Source of the DNA: Chromatiaceae bacterium
Lineage (GTDB): Bacteria > Pseudomonadota > Gammaproteobacteria > Chromatiales > Chromatiaceae
DNA: 64,000 nt
Reading direction: 5' to 3'
Assembly (NCBI GenBank): GCA_024235175.1
Contig: JACKMX010000002.1
Span: forward strand, 62,001-126,000
Part shown: positions 53,246 through 62,258 of the stretch, piece after piece
Layout: every line of letters begins with the position of its first letter
How positions within the stretch are numbered: position 1 is the first letter of the stretch
Translations under genes and position numbers: made by a program
Notes under the pieces: model-generated
What the model was told of the DNA's origin: nothing
What the model saw: only the letters and a program-made list of their open reading frames with translations
Databases searched by the model: none

Positions 53246-53307
53246 AGGGGCTGAGGGCCGAGGAAAAACAGTTCGCAGCTCCTCTTAATCCTCGGCCCTA
53301 GGTCCTT
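53246..53307. repeat. dispersed palindromic repeat, copy D
   Basis: The arms GGGGCTGAGGGCCGAGGA (from 53247) and TCCTCGGCCCTAGGTCC (from 53289) are inverse complements over 11 bp and then partly diverged, around a 24-bp centre. It belongs to the family at 2898, 19382 and 19547. Confidence 0.75.
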
Positions 53308-53395
53308 ATTTGAAACTACCGTTCTATCCAAATGTGTTTACCAGACCCTTGTGCTACTAACTCAAGGGTCTGGTTGACTCCTGACGAGCCTTTGC

Positions 53396-56167
53396 TCAGG
53401 CGAGCAGTTTTGCATGAGCCGCCGCCAAGCGAGCCACCGGTACCCTCGGCGCCGAACAGGAGACATAGTTCAATCCCGCCTCCTGGCAGAACCGGATGGA
53501 TGCCGGATGACCACCATGCTCGCCACAGATACCGACACTAAGATTCGGCCGCTTGGCTCTGCCCCAGCCTACAGCCAGCTTCATGAGCTTACCAACGCCG
53601 TTTGTGTCAAGAACTTCAAACGGATTATCGCGCAGGATACCGTTTTCGTTATACATGGGGAGAAACTTGTTTTCCGCATCCTCACGCGAGAAGGAGAAGA
53701 CGGCCTGCGTCAGATCATTGGTGCCGAATGAGAAAAACTCCGCCTCATCCACCAGCGAATCCGCACGCATACAGGCCCGCACCACCTCGATCATGGTACC
53801 AAAACGGAAGTTCAGTTCGTGACCGCACTCCGCCTCCACCTCGGTGCGAATCTCATCCACAACTCGTTTTACCCGTCGCAACTCCTGGACGGTGCAGACC
53901 TGCGGCACCATGATTTGCGGATTCACCGCTATCCCCTTGGCTGCGCACTCGGCGGTCGCCTCAAGCACTGCCCTGATCTGCATGGCATATATCTCCGGAA
54001 AGGTGATTCCGAGACGTACACCGCGATGACCCAGCATAGGGTTGGTTTCGAATAACGCACGCACTTTACGCAGCATGACCTCTTTCTTGGCGATCGCCTC
54101 CTCCACCAGATGAGCGTCGATGAGCTGGCGCATGTTGTCGGCCCGCTGCCTGGCTTCTTCCGACTGATTCAACAACGCCATGGAATTCGCCAGCACTTCC
54201 ATGCCGCGGGCGGAAGCACGCAGGTGGCCAAGCGTGTGCAGTTCATCCTGCAGCTGTTGCTCCGCCGGCAGGAATTCGTGAATGGGCGGATCCAGCAGGC
54301 GGATGATTACCGGATAAGGTGCCATCGCCTCGAACAGATCCATGAAATCCGCTCGCTGCATGGGCAGCAGTTTATCCAGAGCCTCCTGCCGCTGCTCCTC
54401 GCTCTCTGCGACGATCATATCGATCACAACAGGCAGCCTGTCAACGGAATTGAACATGCGTTCGGTGCGGCACAAACCTATTCCTTTGGCGCCGTAGCCT
54501 ACGGCCCTGCGCGCATCCAGAGCAGTATCCGCATTGGCCAGAACCTTGAGCTGCGCCACCTCGTCAGCCCAGCTGAGCAGGGTGTTCAACTCGTTCGAAA
54601 ACTCCGGTTCGACCCTGGGCACCGCACCCGCATAGACGTTGCCACTGGAGCCGTCGATGGTTATCAGGTCGCCTTCTTTGATGATGATATCGCCGACGTA
54701 AGCTTCACGTCGTCTGACGTCAACCGAAATACCCTCTGCACCCGCCACGCAGGGTTTACCCATGCCTCTTGCAACCACGGCCGCATGGGAGGTCTTGCCA
54801 CCGCGACTGGTCAGAATCCCTTCAGAGGCAAAAAAGCCGTGAATGTCCTCGGGCTTGGTCTCCTCGCGCAGCAGGATAACCTTCTCACCCATCTTTTTTC
54901 CGCGCTCCTCCGCCCGGTCTGCATCAAATACCGCGTGGCCTGATGCAGCGCCCGGTGAGGCCGGCAGCCCCTGGGCTAGCGGAACCGCCTTTGCTGTCGG
55001 GTCGAGTCTCGGGTATAGCATCTGTTCCAGCAGCGTCGGCTCGATGCGCAGCAACGCTTTCTCTTTGCTGATCAGTCCCTCTTTCTCCATCTCTACTGAC
55101 GTACGCACCATGGCAACCGCGTTCATTTTCCCGTTGCGCGTCTGCAGACAGTAGAGCGTGCCCTTCTCGATAGTGAACTCGAAGTCCTGTACTTCCTGGT
55201 AATGCTGCTCGAGATTATCGCGCAGCCTGGCCAGCTGACGCGCCATCTCCGGCATCTCCTGCTCAAGACGATCGATCGGTTTGGGCGTGCGGATACCGGC
55301 CACCACATCCTCGCCCTGAGCGTTCACCAGGTATTCGCCATACAGCTTGTTTTCACCGCTGCCCGGATTGCGCGTAAATGCGACACCGGTGCCAGAATCG
55401 TTACCCAGGTTGCCAAACACCATGGTGCAGACATTGACCGCGGTGCCATTGGCCATATCGGGCGTGATTTTGAACTCACGGCGATAGTCCACCGCGCGCT
55501 TGCCCATCCAGGAACCAAAAACCGCCTTGATGGAAATTTCAAGCTGGCGGTAAGGGTCTTCCGGAAATGGCTTACCGGTATGTTCCTCGACCACCTTGAG
55601 AAAGCGGCCGCAGATTTCGTGCAGATCCGCAGCGGAGAGATCGAGGTCTCCACTCACCCCCGACGCCCGTTTTACGGCATCGAACTGTGCATCGAACAGT
55701 TCATCAGGCACGTTCAATGCGACTTTGCCGAACAACTGGATGAAGCGGCGGTAAGCGTCGTAACCAAAGCGTTCGTCTCCGCTTTGCGTGATCAATCCGT
55801 GCAGCGTATCCGCGTTCAACCCCAAATTCAAAATGGTATCCATCATGCCGGGCATGGACATGGCCGAGCCGCTGCGCACCGAAACCAGCAGTGGGTTGCT
55901 GCTGGAGCCGAAACCTTTTCCGGTCAAATCCTCAACCACCCGGACCTGATCGCGCACCTGATCCATGATCCCATCCGCCAGTTTGCCGGCGGCCAGATAC
56001 TTGAGGCAGGCTTCTGTGGTAATCACAAATCCCGGTGGCACATTGAGGCCGATGCGTGTCATCTCGCAGAGATTCGCACCCTTGCCCCCTAGCAGTTTTT
56101 TGTTTTTGCCGTCGCCTTCCGAAAAAGAGAAAACCCACTGTTTGCTGCCGGATGATTCTGGGGACAT
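53396..56167 (-). CDS. ppdK: pyruvate, phosphate dikinase
   Basis: PPDK interconverts pyruvate + ATP + Pi with PEP + AMP + PPi. The 923-residue protein has the N-terminal ATP-grasp start GGKGANLCEMTRIGLNVPPG (about 27-46), the phosphohistidine domain with SRGGKTSHAAVVARGMGKPC (His about 455), and the C-terminal PEP/pyruvate barrel with SFGTNDLTQ and CGEHGGHP. The length and all three domains are normal. PPDK lets the cell reverse or bypass pyruvate kinase, useful with PPi-linked metabolism. It is divergent from valS, with 83 bp between the start of ppdK and the first in-frame valS codons. Confidence 0.97.
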   Translation of the reverse strand: MSPESSGSKQWVFSFSEGDGKNKKLLGGKGANLCEMTRIGLNVPPGFVITTEACLKYLAAGKLADGIMDQVRDQVRVVEDLTGKGFGSSSNPLLVSVRSGSAMSMPGMMDTILNLGLNADTLHGLITQSGDERFGYDAYRRFIQLFGKVALNVPDELFDAQFDAVKRASGVSGDLDLSAADLHEICGRFLKVVEEHTGKPFPEDPYRQLEISIKAVFGSWMGKRAVDYRREFKITPDMANGTAVNVCTMVFGNLGNDSGTGVAFTRNPGSGENKLYGEYLVNAQGEDVVAGIRTPKPIDRLEQEMPEMARQLARLRDNLEQHYQEVQDFEFTIEKGTLYCLQTRNGKMNAVAMVRTSVEMEKEGLISKEKALLRIEPTLLEQMLYPRLDPTAKAVPLAQGLPASPGAASGHAVFDADRAEERGKKMGEKVILLREETKPEDIHGFFASEGILTSRGGKTSHAAVVARGMGKPCVAGAEGISVDVRRREAYVGDIIIKEGDLITIDGSSGNVYAGAVPRVEPEFSNELNTLLSWADEVAQLKVLANADTALDARRAVGYGAKGIGLCRTERMFNSVDRLPVVIDMIVAESEEQRQEALDKLLPMQRADFMDLFEAMAPYPVIIRLLDPPIHEFLPAEQQLQDELHTLGHLRASARGMEVLANSMALLNQSEEARQRADNMRQLIDAHLVEEAIAKKEVMLRKVRALFETNPMLGHRGVRLGITFPEIYAMQIRAVLEATAECAAKGIAVNPQIMVPQVCTVQELRRVKRVVDEIRTEVEAECGHELNFRFGTMIEVVRACMRADSLVDEAEFFSFGTNDLTQAVFSFSREDAENKFLPMYNENGILRDNPFEVLDTNGVGKLMKLAVGWGRAKRPNLSVGICGEHGGHPASIRFCQEAGLNYVSCSAPRVPVARLAAAHAKLLA

Positions 56168-56307
56168 AACTGGATGGTGCTCCTTATGTTGTCGATAAGT
56201 TGAGCAGGTTAGATTTAAAACTGCCCATGGGCAAATAATTAGCGGGTATAATGACCATCTTTGCCGCGATAATAAGTCGTCTCCTTTACTGCAAGATTAC
56301 ATTCGAT

Positions 56308-59157
56308 ATGGAAAAAACCTACGATCCAAAAAACCTGGAACAACGCTGGTATCAGACCTGGGAGGAGAGAGGCTACTTTACTCCCAAGGAGAGTGAAGGC
56401 GCTCCATACTGCATCATGATCCCACCGCCGAATGTCACCGGCAGCCTACACATGGGCCATGGATTTAACAACACCATAATGGATACGCTTATTCGCTATC
56501 ATCGGATGAAGGGTGATAAAACCTTGTGGCAGCCGGGAACCGACCATGCCGGCATCGCTACCCAGATGGTGGTGGAACGCCAGCTGGAGGCCGACGGCAA
56601 GTCGCGCCACGATCTGGGGCGCGACGCGTTCATTGAGCGGATCTGGGAGTGGCGCGGAGAGTCAGGCGGCAACATCACCCGTCAGCTGCGCCGTCTCGGC
56701 TCCTCCCTGGACTGGCGGCATGAACGCTTTACCATGGATGACGGGCTTTCCAATGCGGTGAAAGAGGTTTTCATCCGGCTGCACGAAGAGGGTCTGATCT
56801 ACCGCGGCAAGCGCCTGGTCAACTGGGATCCAAAACTGCATACCGCCGTCTCGGATCTTGAGGTTCTGAACGAAGAGGAGAGCGGGTATATGTGGCACAT
56901 GCGCTATCCGCTCTCCAACGGGCAAGGCCACCTGGTGGTCTCCACCACGCGTCCGGAGACCATGCTCGGCGACTGCGCGGTGGCGGTTAACCCGGCGGAC
57001 GAACGCTATCAGCACTTGATCGGCGAGCTGGTGGAGCTGCCACTGACCAACCGCCGCATCCCCATTATCGCCGATGAACACGCCGACCCCGAATTCGGCA
57101 CCGGCTGTGTGAAGATCACTCCGGCGCACGATTTCAACGACTATGATGTGTGGCTGCGCCACCGCGACGAACTGCAGATCAGCGGGCAGGCCCACGGCGG
57201 CCTGATCAATATCTTTACCGGGGATGCCTCTATCCGGCAGAACGGCTGCGAAGAGGGGGAGTTGCTCCCCAAAGCCTATATCGGCATGGACAGGTTCGAG
57301 GCTCGCAGGCAGATCGTTGCCGACCTGGAGGCTCTGGGTCTGATGGAGAAAATCGTCGACCACAAGCTGATGGTACCCCGCGGTGACCGTTCCGGCACCG
57401 TCATCGAACCTTTTCTTACCGACCAGTGGTACGTCAAAATCGCCCCCCTGGCAAGACCCGCCATCGAGGCGGTCGAGAACGGCAGCATCAGGTTCGTGCC
57501 GGACAACTGGAAGAACACCTACTACGAATGGATGCGCAACATCCAGGACTGGTGCATCAGCCGTCAGATCTGGTGGGGACACCGCATACCCGCCTGGTAT
57601 GACAATGAAGGAAATGTCTACGTGGGACGCTCGGAAGAGGAGGTGCGCGGGAAACACCGGCTGCCGGACGACTATGCGCTGCGCCAGGACGAGGATGTAC
57701 TCGACACCTGGTTCAGTTCCGCGCTGTGGCCGTTTTCCACACTGGGATGGCCCGAGGAGACCGATCGCCTGAGGGACTTCTACCCTACCAGCGTACTGGT
57801 CACCGGATTCGATATCATCTTCTTCTGGGTCGCCCGCATGATCATGATGGGTCTCAAGTTCAGGGATGGCCAGGTACCTTTTCACCAGGTCTACGTGCAC
57901 GGTCTGGTGCGCGACAGCCATGGCGACAAAATGTCCAAATCCAAAGGCAATGTACTCGATCCCATCGACCTGATCGACGGCATAGAGCTGGAAGCGCTGG
58001 TGGCCAAGCGCACCAGCGGCATGATGCAGCCACAACTTGCCAAAAAGATTGAAAAGCAGACTCGCAACGAGTTCCCACAAGGTATTCCAGGCTTTGGCAC
58101 AGACTCATTGCGCTTCACCTTCGCGGCGCTGGCCGCCACCGGACGCGACATCAAGTTCGATATGGGCCGTATCGAAGGCTACCGCAACTTCTGCAACAAA
58201 CTGTGGAACGCCGCCCGCTATGTGTTCATGAATACCGAAGGCAGGGATTTCTCTATCGGTCCGGCAACGACCGGCCACTCCATACCCACAGCCGAAATCG
58301 AACGTTCAGCAGCCGACCGTTGGATCCTCTCACGCCTGCAGAAAACCAAGCTTGCGGTATCCAATGCGCTTGAAAACTACCGTTTCGACTATGCCGCCCA
58401 GGCGATCTATGAGTTTACCTGGAACGAGTACTGCGACTGGTATCTGGAACTCTCCAAACCGATCCTGACCGATGCCAATGCCTCCGCTGCCGCCAAACGG
58501 GGCACCCGACGCACGCTGGTTCGGGTAATGGAGACTCTGCTGCGCCTGGTACACCCGATAATGCCGTTCATCACCGAAGAGATATGGCAGAAAGCGGCAC
58601 CACTGGCCGGGGTCAGCGGTGAGACGATCATGCATCAACCCTTCCCCAGCTGCCGCCAGGCGCTGATCAACGAGCAGGCAGAACAGGAGATGGAGTGGGT
58701 GAAAACTTTCATCCTGGGGATCCGCAAGATCAAGGGGGAGATGAATATCGCTCCCGGCAGACCGCTGCCTGTGCTGCTGCAACATGCTGCTGAGAGCGAT
58801 CTGCGCAGCCTTCAAGCAAACCGTTACTACCTGGACTTTCTGGCGCGGTTGGAGAGTGTGACAGTTCTGCAGCCCGGTGAAGAGGCGCCCGAATCCGCCA
58901 CTGCGCTGGTTGGTGCGATGAAGGTACTGATTCCAATGGCCGGGCTGATTGACAAGGAGGCGGAACTGGCCCGGCTGGAAAAGGAGATCGCCAGGATCAA
59001 CGGCGATCTGGAGCGCATGCGAAACAAGCTGGCGAATGCCAACTTTGTCGATCGGGCACCGCAGGCCGTGGTGCAGAAGGAGCGGGCCCGGCTGGCCGCC
59101 CATGAGACGTCAAAATCCAAGCTGGAAGAGCAGCTGGAGAAGATCCGGAAACTTTGA
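56308..59157 (+). CDS. valS: valyl-tRNA synthetase
   Basis: The class I synthetase is 949 residues from the ATG at 56308, which gives the family N-terminus MEKTYDPKNLEQRWYQTWEE. The HIGH-type motif is HMGH (48-51) and KMSKS is intact (about 541-545). An editing CP1 domain lies between them, and the C-terminal coiled coil (LARLEKEIARINGDLERM) is present. The open frame extends 19 codons upstream, but that part has no homology. The ribosome site is weak. Confidence 0.97.
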   Translation: MEKTYDPKNLEQRWYQTWEERGYFTPKESEGAPYCIMIPPPNVTGSLHMGHGFNNTIMDTLIRYHRMKGDKTLWQPGTDHAGIATQMVVERQLEADGKSRHDLGRDAFIERIWEWRGESGGNITRQLRRLGSSLDWRHERFTMDDGLSNAVKEVFIRLHEEGLIYRGKRLVNWDPKLHTAVSDLEVLNEEESGYMWHMRYPLSNGQGHLVVSTTRPETMLGDCAVAVNPADERYQHLIGELVELPLTNRRIPIIADEHADPEFGTGCVKITPAHDFNDYDVWLRHRDELQISGQAHGGLINIFTGDASIRQNGCEEGELLPKAYIGMDRFEARRQIVADLEALGLMEKIVDHKLMVPRGDRSGTVIEPFLTDQWYVKIAPLARPAIEAVENGSIRFVPDNWKNTYYEWMRNIQDWCISRQIWWGHRIPAWYDNEGNVYVGRSEEEVRGKHRLPDDYALRQDEDVLDTWFSSALWPFSTLGWPEETDRLRDFYPTSVLVTGFDIIFFWVARMIMMGLKFRDGQVPFHQVYVHGLVRDSHGDKMSKSKGNVLDPIDLIDGIELEALVAKRTSGMMQPQLAKKIEKQTRNEFPQGIPGFGTDSLRFTFAALAATGRDIKFDMGRIEGYRNFCNKLWNAARYVFMNTEGRDFSIGPATTGHSIPTAEIERSAADRWILSRLQKTKLAVSNALENYRFDYAAQAIYEFTWNEYCDWYLELSKPILTDANASAAAKRGTRRTLVRVMETLLRLVHPIMPFITEEIWQKAAPLAGVSGETIMHQPFPSCRQALINEQAEQEMEWVKTFILGIRKIKGEMNIAPGRPLPVLLQHAAESDLRSLQANRYYLDFLARLESVTVLQPGEEAPESATALVGAMKVLIPMAGLIDKEAELARLEKEIARINGDLERMRNKLANANFVDRAPQAVVQKERARLAAHETSKSKLEEQLEKIRKL

Positions 59158-59191
59158 GCAACTATTTTCGCCGACCGGGATCACATTATTT

Positions 59192-59263
59192 CGTCATCCC
59201 GGCACGAGCCGGGATCCAGGAAATTCCGCAAGTTACTGGATTCCGGCGTCTGCCGGGATGAGG
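59192..59263. repeat. REP-like inverted repeats after valS
   Basis: ATCCCGGC-ACGA-GCCGGGAT (59196-59215) and ATTCCGGC-GTCT-GCCGGGAT (59240-59259) are two adjacent hairpins sharing the ATYCCGGC core, with GGATCCAG and CTGGATTCC flanks also complementary. They have the pattern of REP/BIME elements and may act as the valS transcript 3' end. Confidence 0.65.
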
Positions 59264-59283
59264 CTGACTGGAGGATTAAAACG

Positions 59284-59628
59284 ATGAAAATAACCCGCCT
59301 GGAAACCTGCGAAGTGATGCCGGTAAATATGGATGGCGTGAAGGATGCCAGTAAACAGGTACCGATCGGAATAGCCGATGGTACGCCCAACTTCTCAATC
59401 TGCGTATTCACCATCCAACCCGGCGGCCATACACCGCACCACAGCCACGACAGCGAACACCTCAACTATATTCTGGAAGGGAGTGGCGAAGTGCTGGAGG
59501 GAGATCGGGCCCGGCCGATAACATCCGGCGACTATATCCTGGTCAAACCTCAGGAGAAGCACCAGTACCGCAACACCGGGGCTATTCCGTTGAAATTTAT
59601 GTGCATGGTTCCGAAGGAGTATGAATAG
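59284..59628 (+). CDS. cupin-domain protein
   Basis: The 114-residue protein has one cupin barrel: HTPHHSHDSEHLNYILEGSGEV (metal motif 1, H-x-H-x-E/H) and GDYILVKPQEKHQYRN (motif 2). GGAGG precedes the ATG. Small single-domain cupins act as sugar or small-ligand binders or isomerases; no specific substrate can be assigned. It is followed 65 bp later by a small zinc-ribbon-like gene in the same direction. Confidence 0.85.
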   Translation: MKITRLETCEVMPVNMDGVKDASKQVPIGIADGTPNFSICVFTIQPGGHTPHHSHDSEHLNYILEGSGEVLEGDRARPITSGDYILVKPQEKHQYRNTGAIPLKFMCMVPKEYE

Positions 59629-59693
59629 TCTGAAGTTGGGTTAAACTATGGCTGATTTCGGAATATGACCCAAAAAATTTGAGGAGCAGTAGC

Positions 59694-59942
59694 ATGCCGA
59701 CATACGACTATTTCTGCGAGGCCAACGGACGCAAGGTGGAGGTAAGCCACAAAATGAGTGTGAGCATCGCAACCTGGGGCGAACTTTGTGAAAAGAGTGC
59801 AACACCCATCGGTGATACGCCGGCAGAGACACCGGTCAGGAGACTGATCACCGGCGGTGCCGTTATCGGTACCACAGGCAGTGGAAACGAACCGCCCTGT
59901 GCCACCGGCAGCTGCTGCCCAGGCGGTATGTGCGGATTGTAA
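59694..59942 (+). CDS. FmdB-like small Cys protein
   Basis: From ATG 59694 (GAGGAG before) the product has 82 residues. MPTYDYFCEANGRKVEVSHKM begins like the FmdB zinc-ribbon family, but the second N-terminal CxxC cysteine is replaced (YFCEANG). The C-terminus has a Cys cluster, CATGSCCPGGMCGL. The role of FmdB proteins is unclear; they are thought to bind zinc. An overlapping minus-strand frame (59708-59989) is rejected. Confidence 0.78.
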   Translation: MPTYDYFCEANGRKVEVSHKMSVSIATWGELCEKSATPIGDTPAETPVRRLITGGAVIGTTGSGNEPPCATGSCCPGGMCGL

Positions 59943-59992
59943 AGAGCAACCGCAATCAACAGCAGTATAACCGCGCCAATCCACTCCAAAGT

Positions 59993-60790
59993 TCAGCTCC
60001 CTGGAGACGCTGCAATTCTGTTCAGCACGTGGGAGGCGGCGACCAGTCCGAATGTTGCGGTGACCGCGACGGAAGAACCGAAGCCGGCACAGTAGAGACC
60101 GGTTATACCTGGCTTGCCACCCTCCGGATCGCAGACCTCCCGTTCTCCCTCTGGCTGCCTTTGATGCTCGACCGAAAAGACCGAAGGCACAGAAAACCTG
60201 CGCTTTAGATTTCGGCTGAAACCGTACTCCTGGCGCAGCAGCTTTCTGGTTTTAGACAGCAGAGGATCCTGTTCACTGCGGCTCAGATCCGCCAATGACA
60301 CCTTTAGTGGATCAACCTGTCCACCCGCACCGCCAACCGTGACAATCGGTATTTTTCTACGCCTGCAATGCGCGATCAGTGCAGCCTTGGTACGATAAGC
60401 ATCGATGCAGTCCACAACATAGTCGAGCCGGCCGTCTATCAACCGGTCCAGGTTGTCCTGTTCAACGAACTCCTCTATTGCATGGACCGAGCAGAGTGGA
60501 TTGATCGCCCGCACCCGCTCCCTCATCACGTCGACCTTGGGGCGGCCGAATTCACCGTCCAGCGCATGGATCTGACGGTTGACATTGGATTCCGCCACAT
60601 TGTCGAGATCGATCAGTGTGATCTCCCCAACGGCGCTTCGCGCCAGCGCCTCTGCGGCCCAAGACCCGACACCGCCAATGCCGATGACACAAATCCGGGC
60701 GCTGGAAAAGCGCTCCAGTGCAGCGCTCCCGTAAACCCGCCGGATCCCTCCAAAGCGCCGGTCGTAATCGGAATTTTCATGTTGTTTCAT
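59993..60790 (-). CDS. tcdA: tRNA threonylcarbamoyladenosine dehydratase
   Basis: TcdA cyclises t6A37 in tRNA to ct6A with ATP. The 265-residue E1-like protein has the adenylation motif ICVIGIGGVGSWAAEALARSAVG (about 32-54), LIDLDNVAESNVNRQ, and a DYVVDCIDAYRTKAALI segment typical of the TcdA/CsdL branch. It converges with the FmdB-like gene, 50 bp apart, and is divergent from nfo. Confidence 0.93.
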   Translation of the reverse strand: MKQHENSDYDRRFGGIRRVYGSAALERFSSARICVIGIGGVGSWAAEALARSAVGEITLIDLDNVAESNVNRQIHALDGEFGRPKVDVMRERVRAINPLCSVHAIEEFVEQDNLDRLIDGRLDYVVDCIDAYRTKAALIAHCRRRKIPIVTVGGAGGQVDPLKVSLADLSRSEQDPLLSKTRKLLRQEYGFSRNLKRRFSVPSVFSVEHQRQPEGEREVCDPEGGKPGITGLYCAGFGSSVAVTATFGLVAASHVLNRIAASPGS

Positions 60791-60942
60791 CGATTTTCGT
60801 TCTACAGGTTGAGTTACGAGGATCCTGAGACAGGTTCATATTACCGGCAAACCGGAAAACGCAGAAACCGGACGTTCGTTCGGCATTGACTTATAATAGC
60901 GGCTTTCAGCCAATCCACTTCCCGGGAATTGACGAGCAGACC

Positions 60943-61800
60943 ATGAAACGAATCGGAGCCCATGTCAGCGCCGGCGGCGGTGTGGAGAATGCCCCGCTGA
61001 ACGCCCTCTCAATCGGCGCCACCGCCTTCGCCATGTTCACCAAGAACCAACGGCAATGGAAGGCAAGACCACTGACCCCCGAGAGTATCGAAGCGTTCAG
61101 GGAGAATCTGGAACAAGCGGAAATTGAATCCCGTTTCGTTCTTCCACACGACAGCTACCTGATCAATCTCGCTCACCCTGAAGCCGAAGGCCTGAAAAAA
61201 TCCAGGGATGCCTTTCTTGACGAGATGATGCGTTGTGAACAGCTCGGACTGGAACTGCTTAATTTTCACCCCGGCAGCCACCTTGGGAAAGCCACGGAGG
61301 ATGAGAGCCTGGCGATTGTCGCGGAATCGATCAACTGTGCGCTGGAGAGCACTTCCGCAGTAACTGCAGTGATCGAAAATACCGCTGGACAGGGCACCAA
61401 TCTGGGCTACCGCTTCGAGCACCTGGCAGCGATCATCGACAGGGTGGAGGACAAAAAGAGAGTAGGCGTCTGCCTGGATACCTGCCACACTTTCACCGCC
61501 GGATACGATCTGCGCACCATGGAAGCGTGCGACAGAACATTCGGCGAATTTGCCGAGATTGTCGGCTTCGAGTATCTGCGGGGTGTCCACCTCAACGACT
61601 CCAAACCGGAACTGGGTGCGCGCGTCGACCGGCATGAGAGCCTGGGCAAGGGCAAGCTCGGTTGGGAGGTGTTTCGTTATATTATGAATGACAACCGCTT
61701 CGAAGAGATTCCCATGGTGCTGGAAACAGTTGACGACAGCCTCTGGCCGGAGGAGATACGACAGCTTTATGCACTGCAGGAGCAGTCAGCCCGAAGCTGA
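60943..61800 (+). CDS. nfo: endonuclease IV
   Basis: Nfo cleaves abasic sites and removes 3'-blocking groups in base excision repair. From ATG 60943 the protein has 285 residues, the family length. Zinc-site motifs are present: GAHVSAGGGVENAP, LLNFHPGSHLG, VIENTAGQGTNLG, VGVCLDTCHTFTAGYD and RGVHLNDSKPELG. An upstream in-frame ATG (60886) would add 19 residues and is not favoured. It stands alone before tRNA-Asp. Confidence 0.96.
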   Translation: MKRIGAHVSAGGGVENAPLNALSIGATAFAMFTKNQRQWKARPLTPESIEAFRENLEQAEIESRFVLPHDSYLINLAHPEAEGLKKSRDAFLDEMMRCEQLGLELLNFHPGSHLGKATEDESLAIVAESINCALESTSAVTAVIENTAGQGTNLGYRFEHLAAIIDRVEDKKRVGVCLDTCHTFTAGYDLRTMEACDRTFGEFAEIVGFEYLRGVHLNDSKPELGARVDRHESLGKGKLGWEVFRYIMNDNRFEEIPMVLETVDDSLWPEEIRQLYALQEQSARS

Positions 61801-61844
61801 TACAGGCGATTTGCCAGGGCCTGTTATTTCCTCATTTTAATTTG

Positions 61845-61872
61845 TTGACCTTTCTCCCGAGTTCTTTATACT
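61845..61872 (+). promoter_or_regulatory. promoter of tRNA-Asp
   Basis: TTGACC, a 16-bp spacer and TATACT, followed by the GC-rich stretch TCCGCCCTCC, a discriminator typical of stable-RNA promoters. The predicted start is about 40 bp before the tRNA. Confidence 0.7.
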
Positions 61873-61919
61873 TCCGCCCTCCAACGCACTGGCTTTAAAC
61901 CCCTGTGCAGCCGTAAAAC

Positions 61920-61996
61920 GGAGCGGTAGTTCAGTTGGTTAGAATACCGGCCTGTCACGCCGGGGGTCGCGGGTTCGAGCCCCGTCCGCTCCGCCA
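61920..61996 (+). tRNA. tRNA-Asp (GTC)
   Basis: GGAGCGG/CCGCTCC forms the acceptor stem, TTC-G in GGGTTCGAGCCC the T-arm, and the anticodon is GTC at 61954-61956. The discriminator G is followed by an encoded CCA at 61994-61996. The D-arm TTCAGTTGGTTAGAA is standard. The gene is intact. Confidence 0.97.
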
Positions 61997-62106
61997 AACT
62001 CCTCTTTCACCCGTATACTTCAAAAAAACGCTCTTCCCGGAACCGGCCGGGCGCAACGCGCTCCTTTCCGAAAATCCGTCGTGGTCTACGCGTTGCAGAA
62101 AAATTT

Positions 62107-62130
62107 GGGTCTTCAGGAAAATTTGTGGGT
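62107..62130 (+). repeat. ISL3 left terminal inverted repeat
   Basis: Begins GGGTCTTCAGGAAAATTTGT. It aligns with the inverse of the right end, including an invariant AAAAT core and GGGT end. Confidence 0.85.
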
Positions 62131-62258
62131 AAAAAAGAGGAGTGATAGCTCCCCAGGAGTACGAATTTACGATTTGATTTAGAGATAGCGCATCCTGCGC
62201 TCCGATTCTGAGAAAATGGAAGTGCGAGCAACCATTCATCAGAAAAAAAGGAGCGAGG

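Noticed and set aside
56662..58080. Long open frame on the minus strand opposite valS (about 470 codons)
   Set aside because: It lies wholly inside valS, whose motifs are intact, and shows no protein family features. It is a shadow of high-GC codon use.
59708..59989. 93-codon minus-strand frame opposite the FmdB-like gene
   Set aside because: The plus frame has a strong ribosome site and the FmdB-like N-terminus; the opposite frame has no family features.
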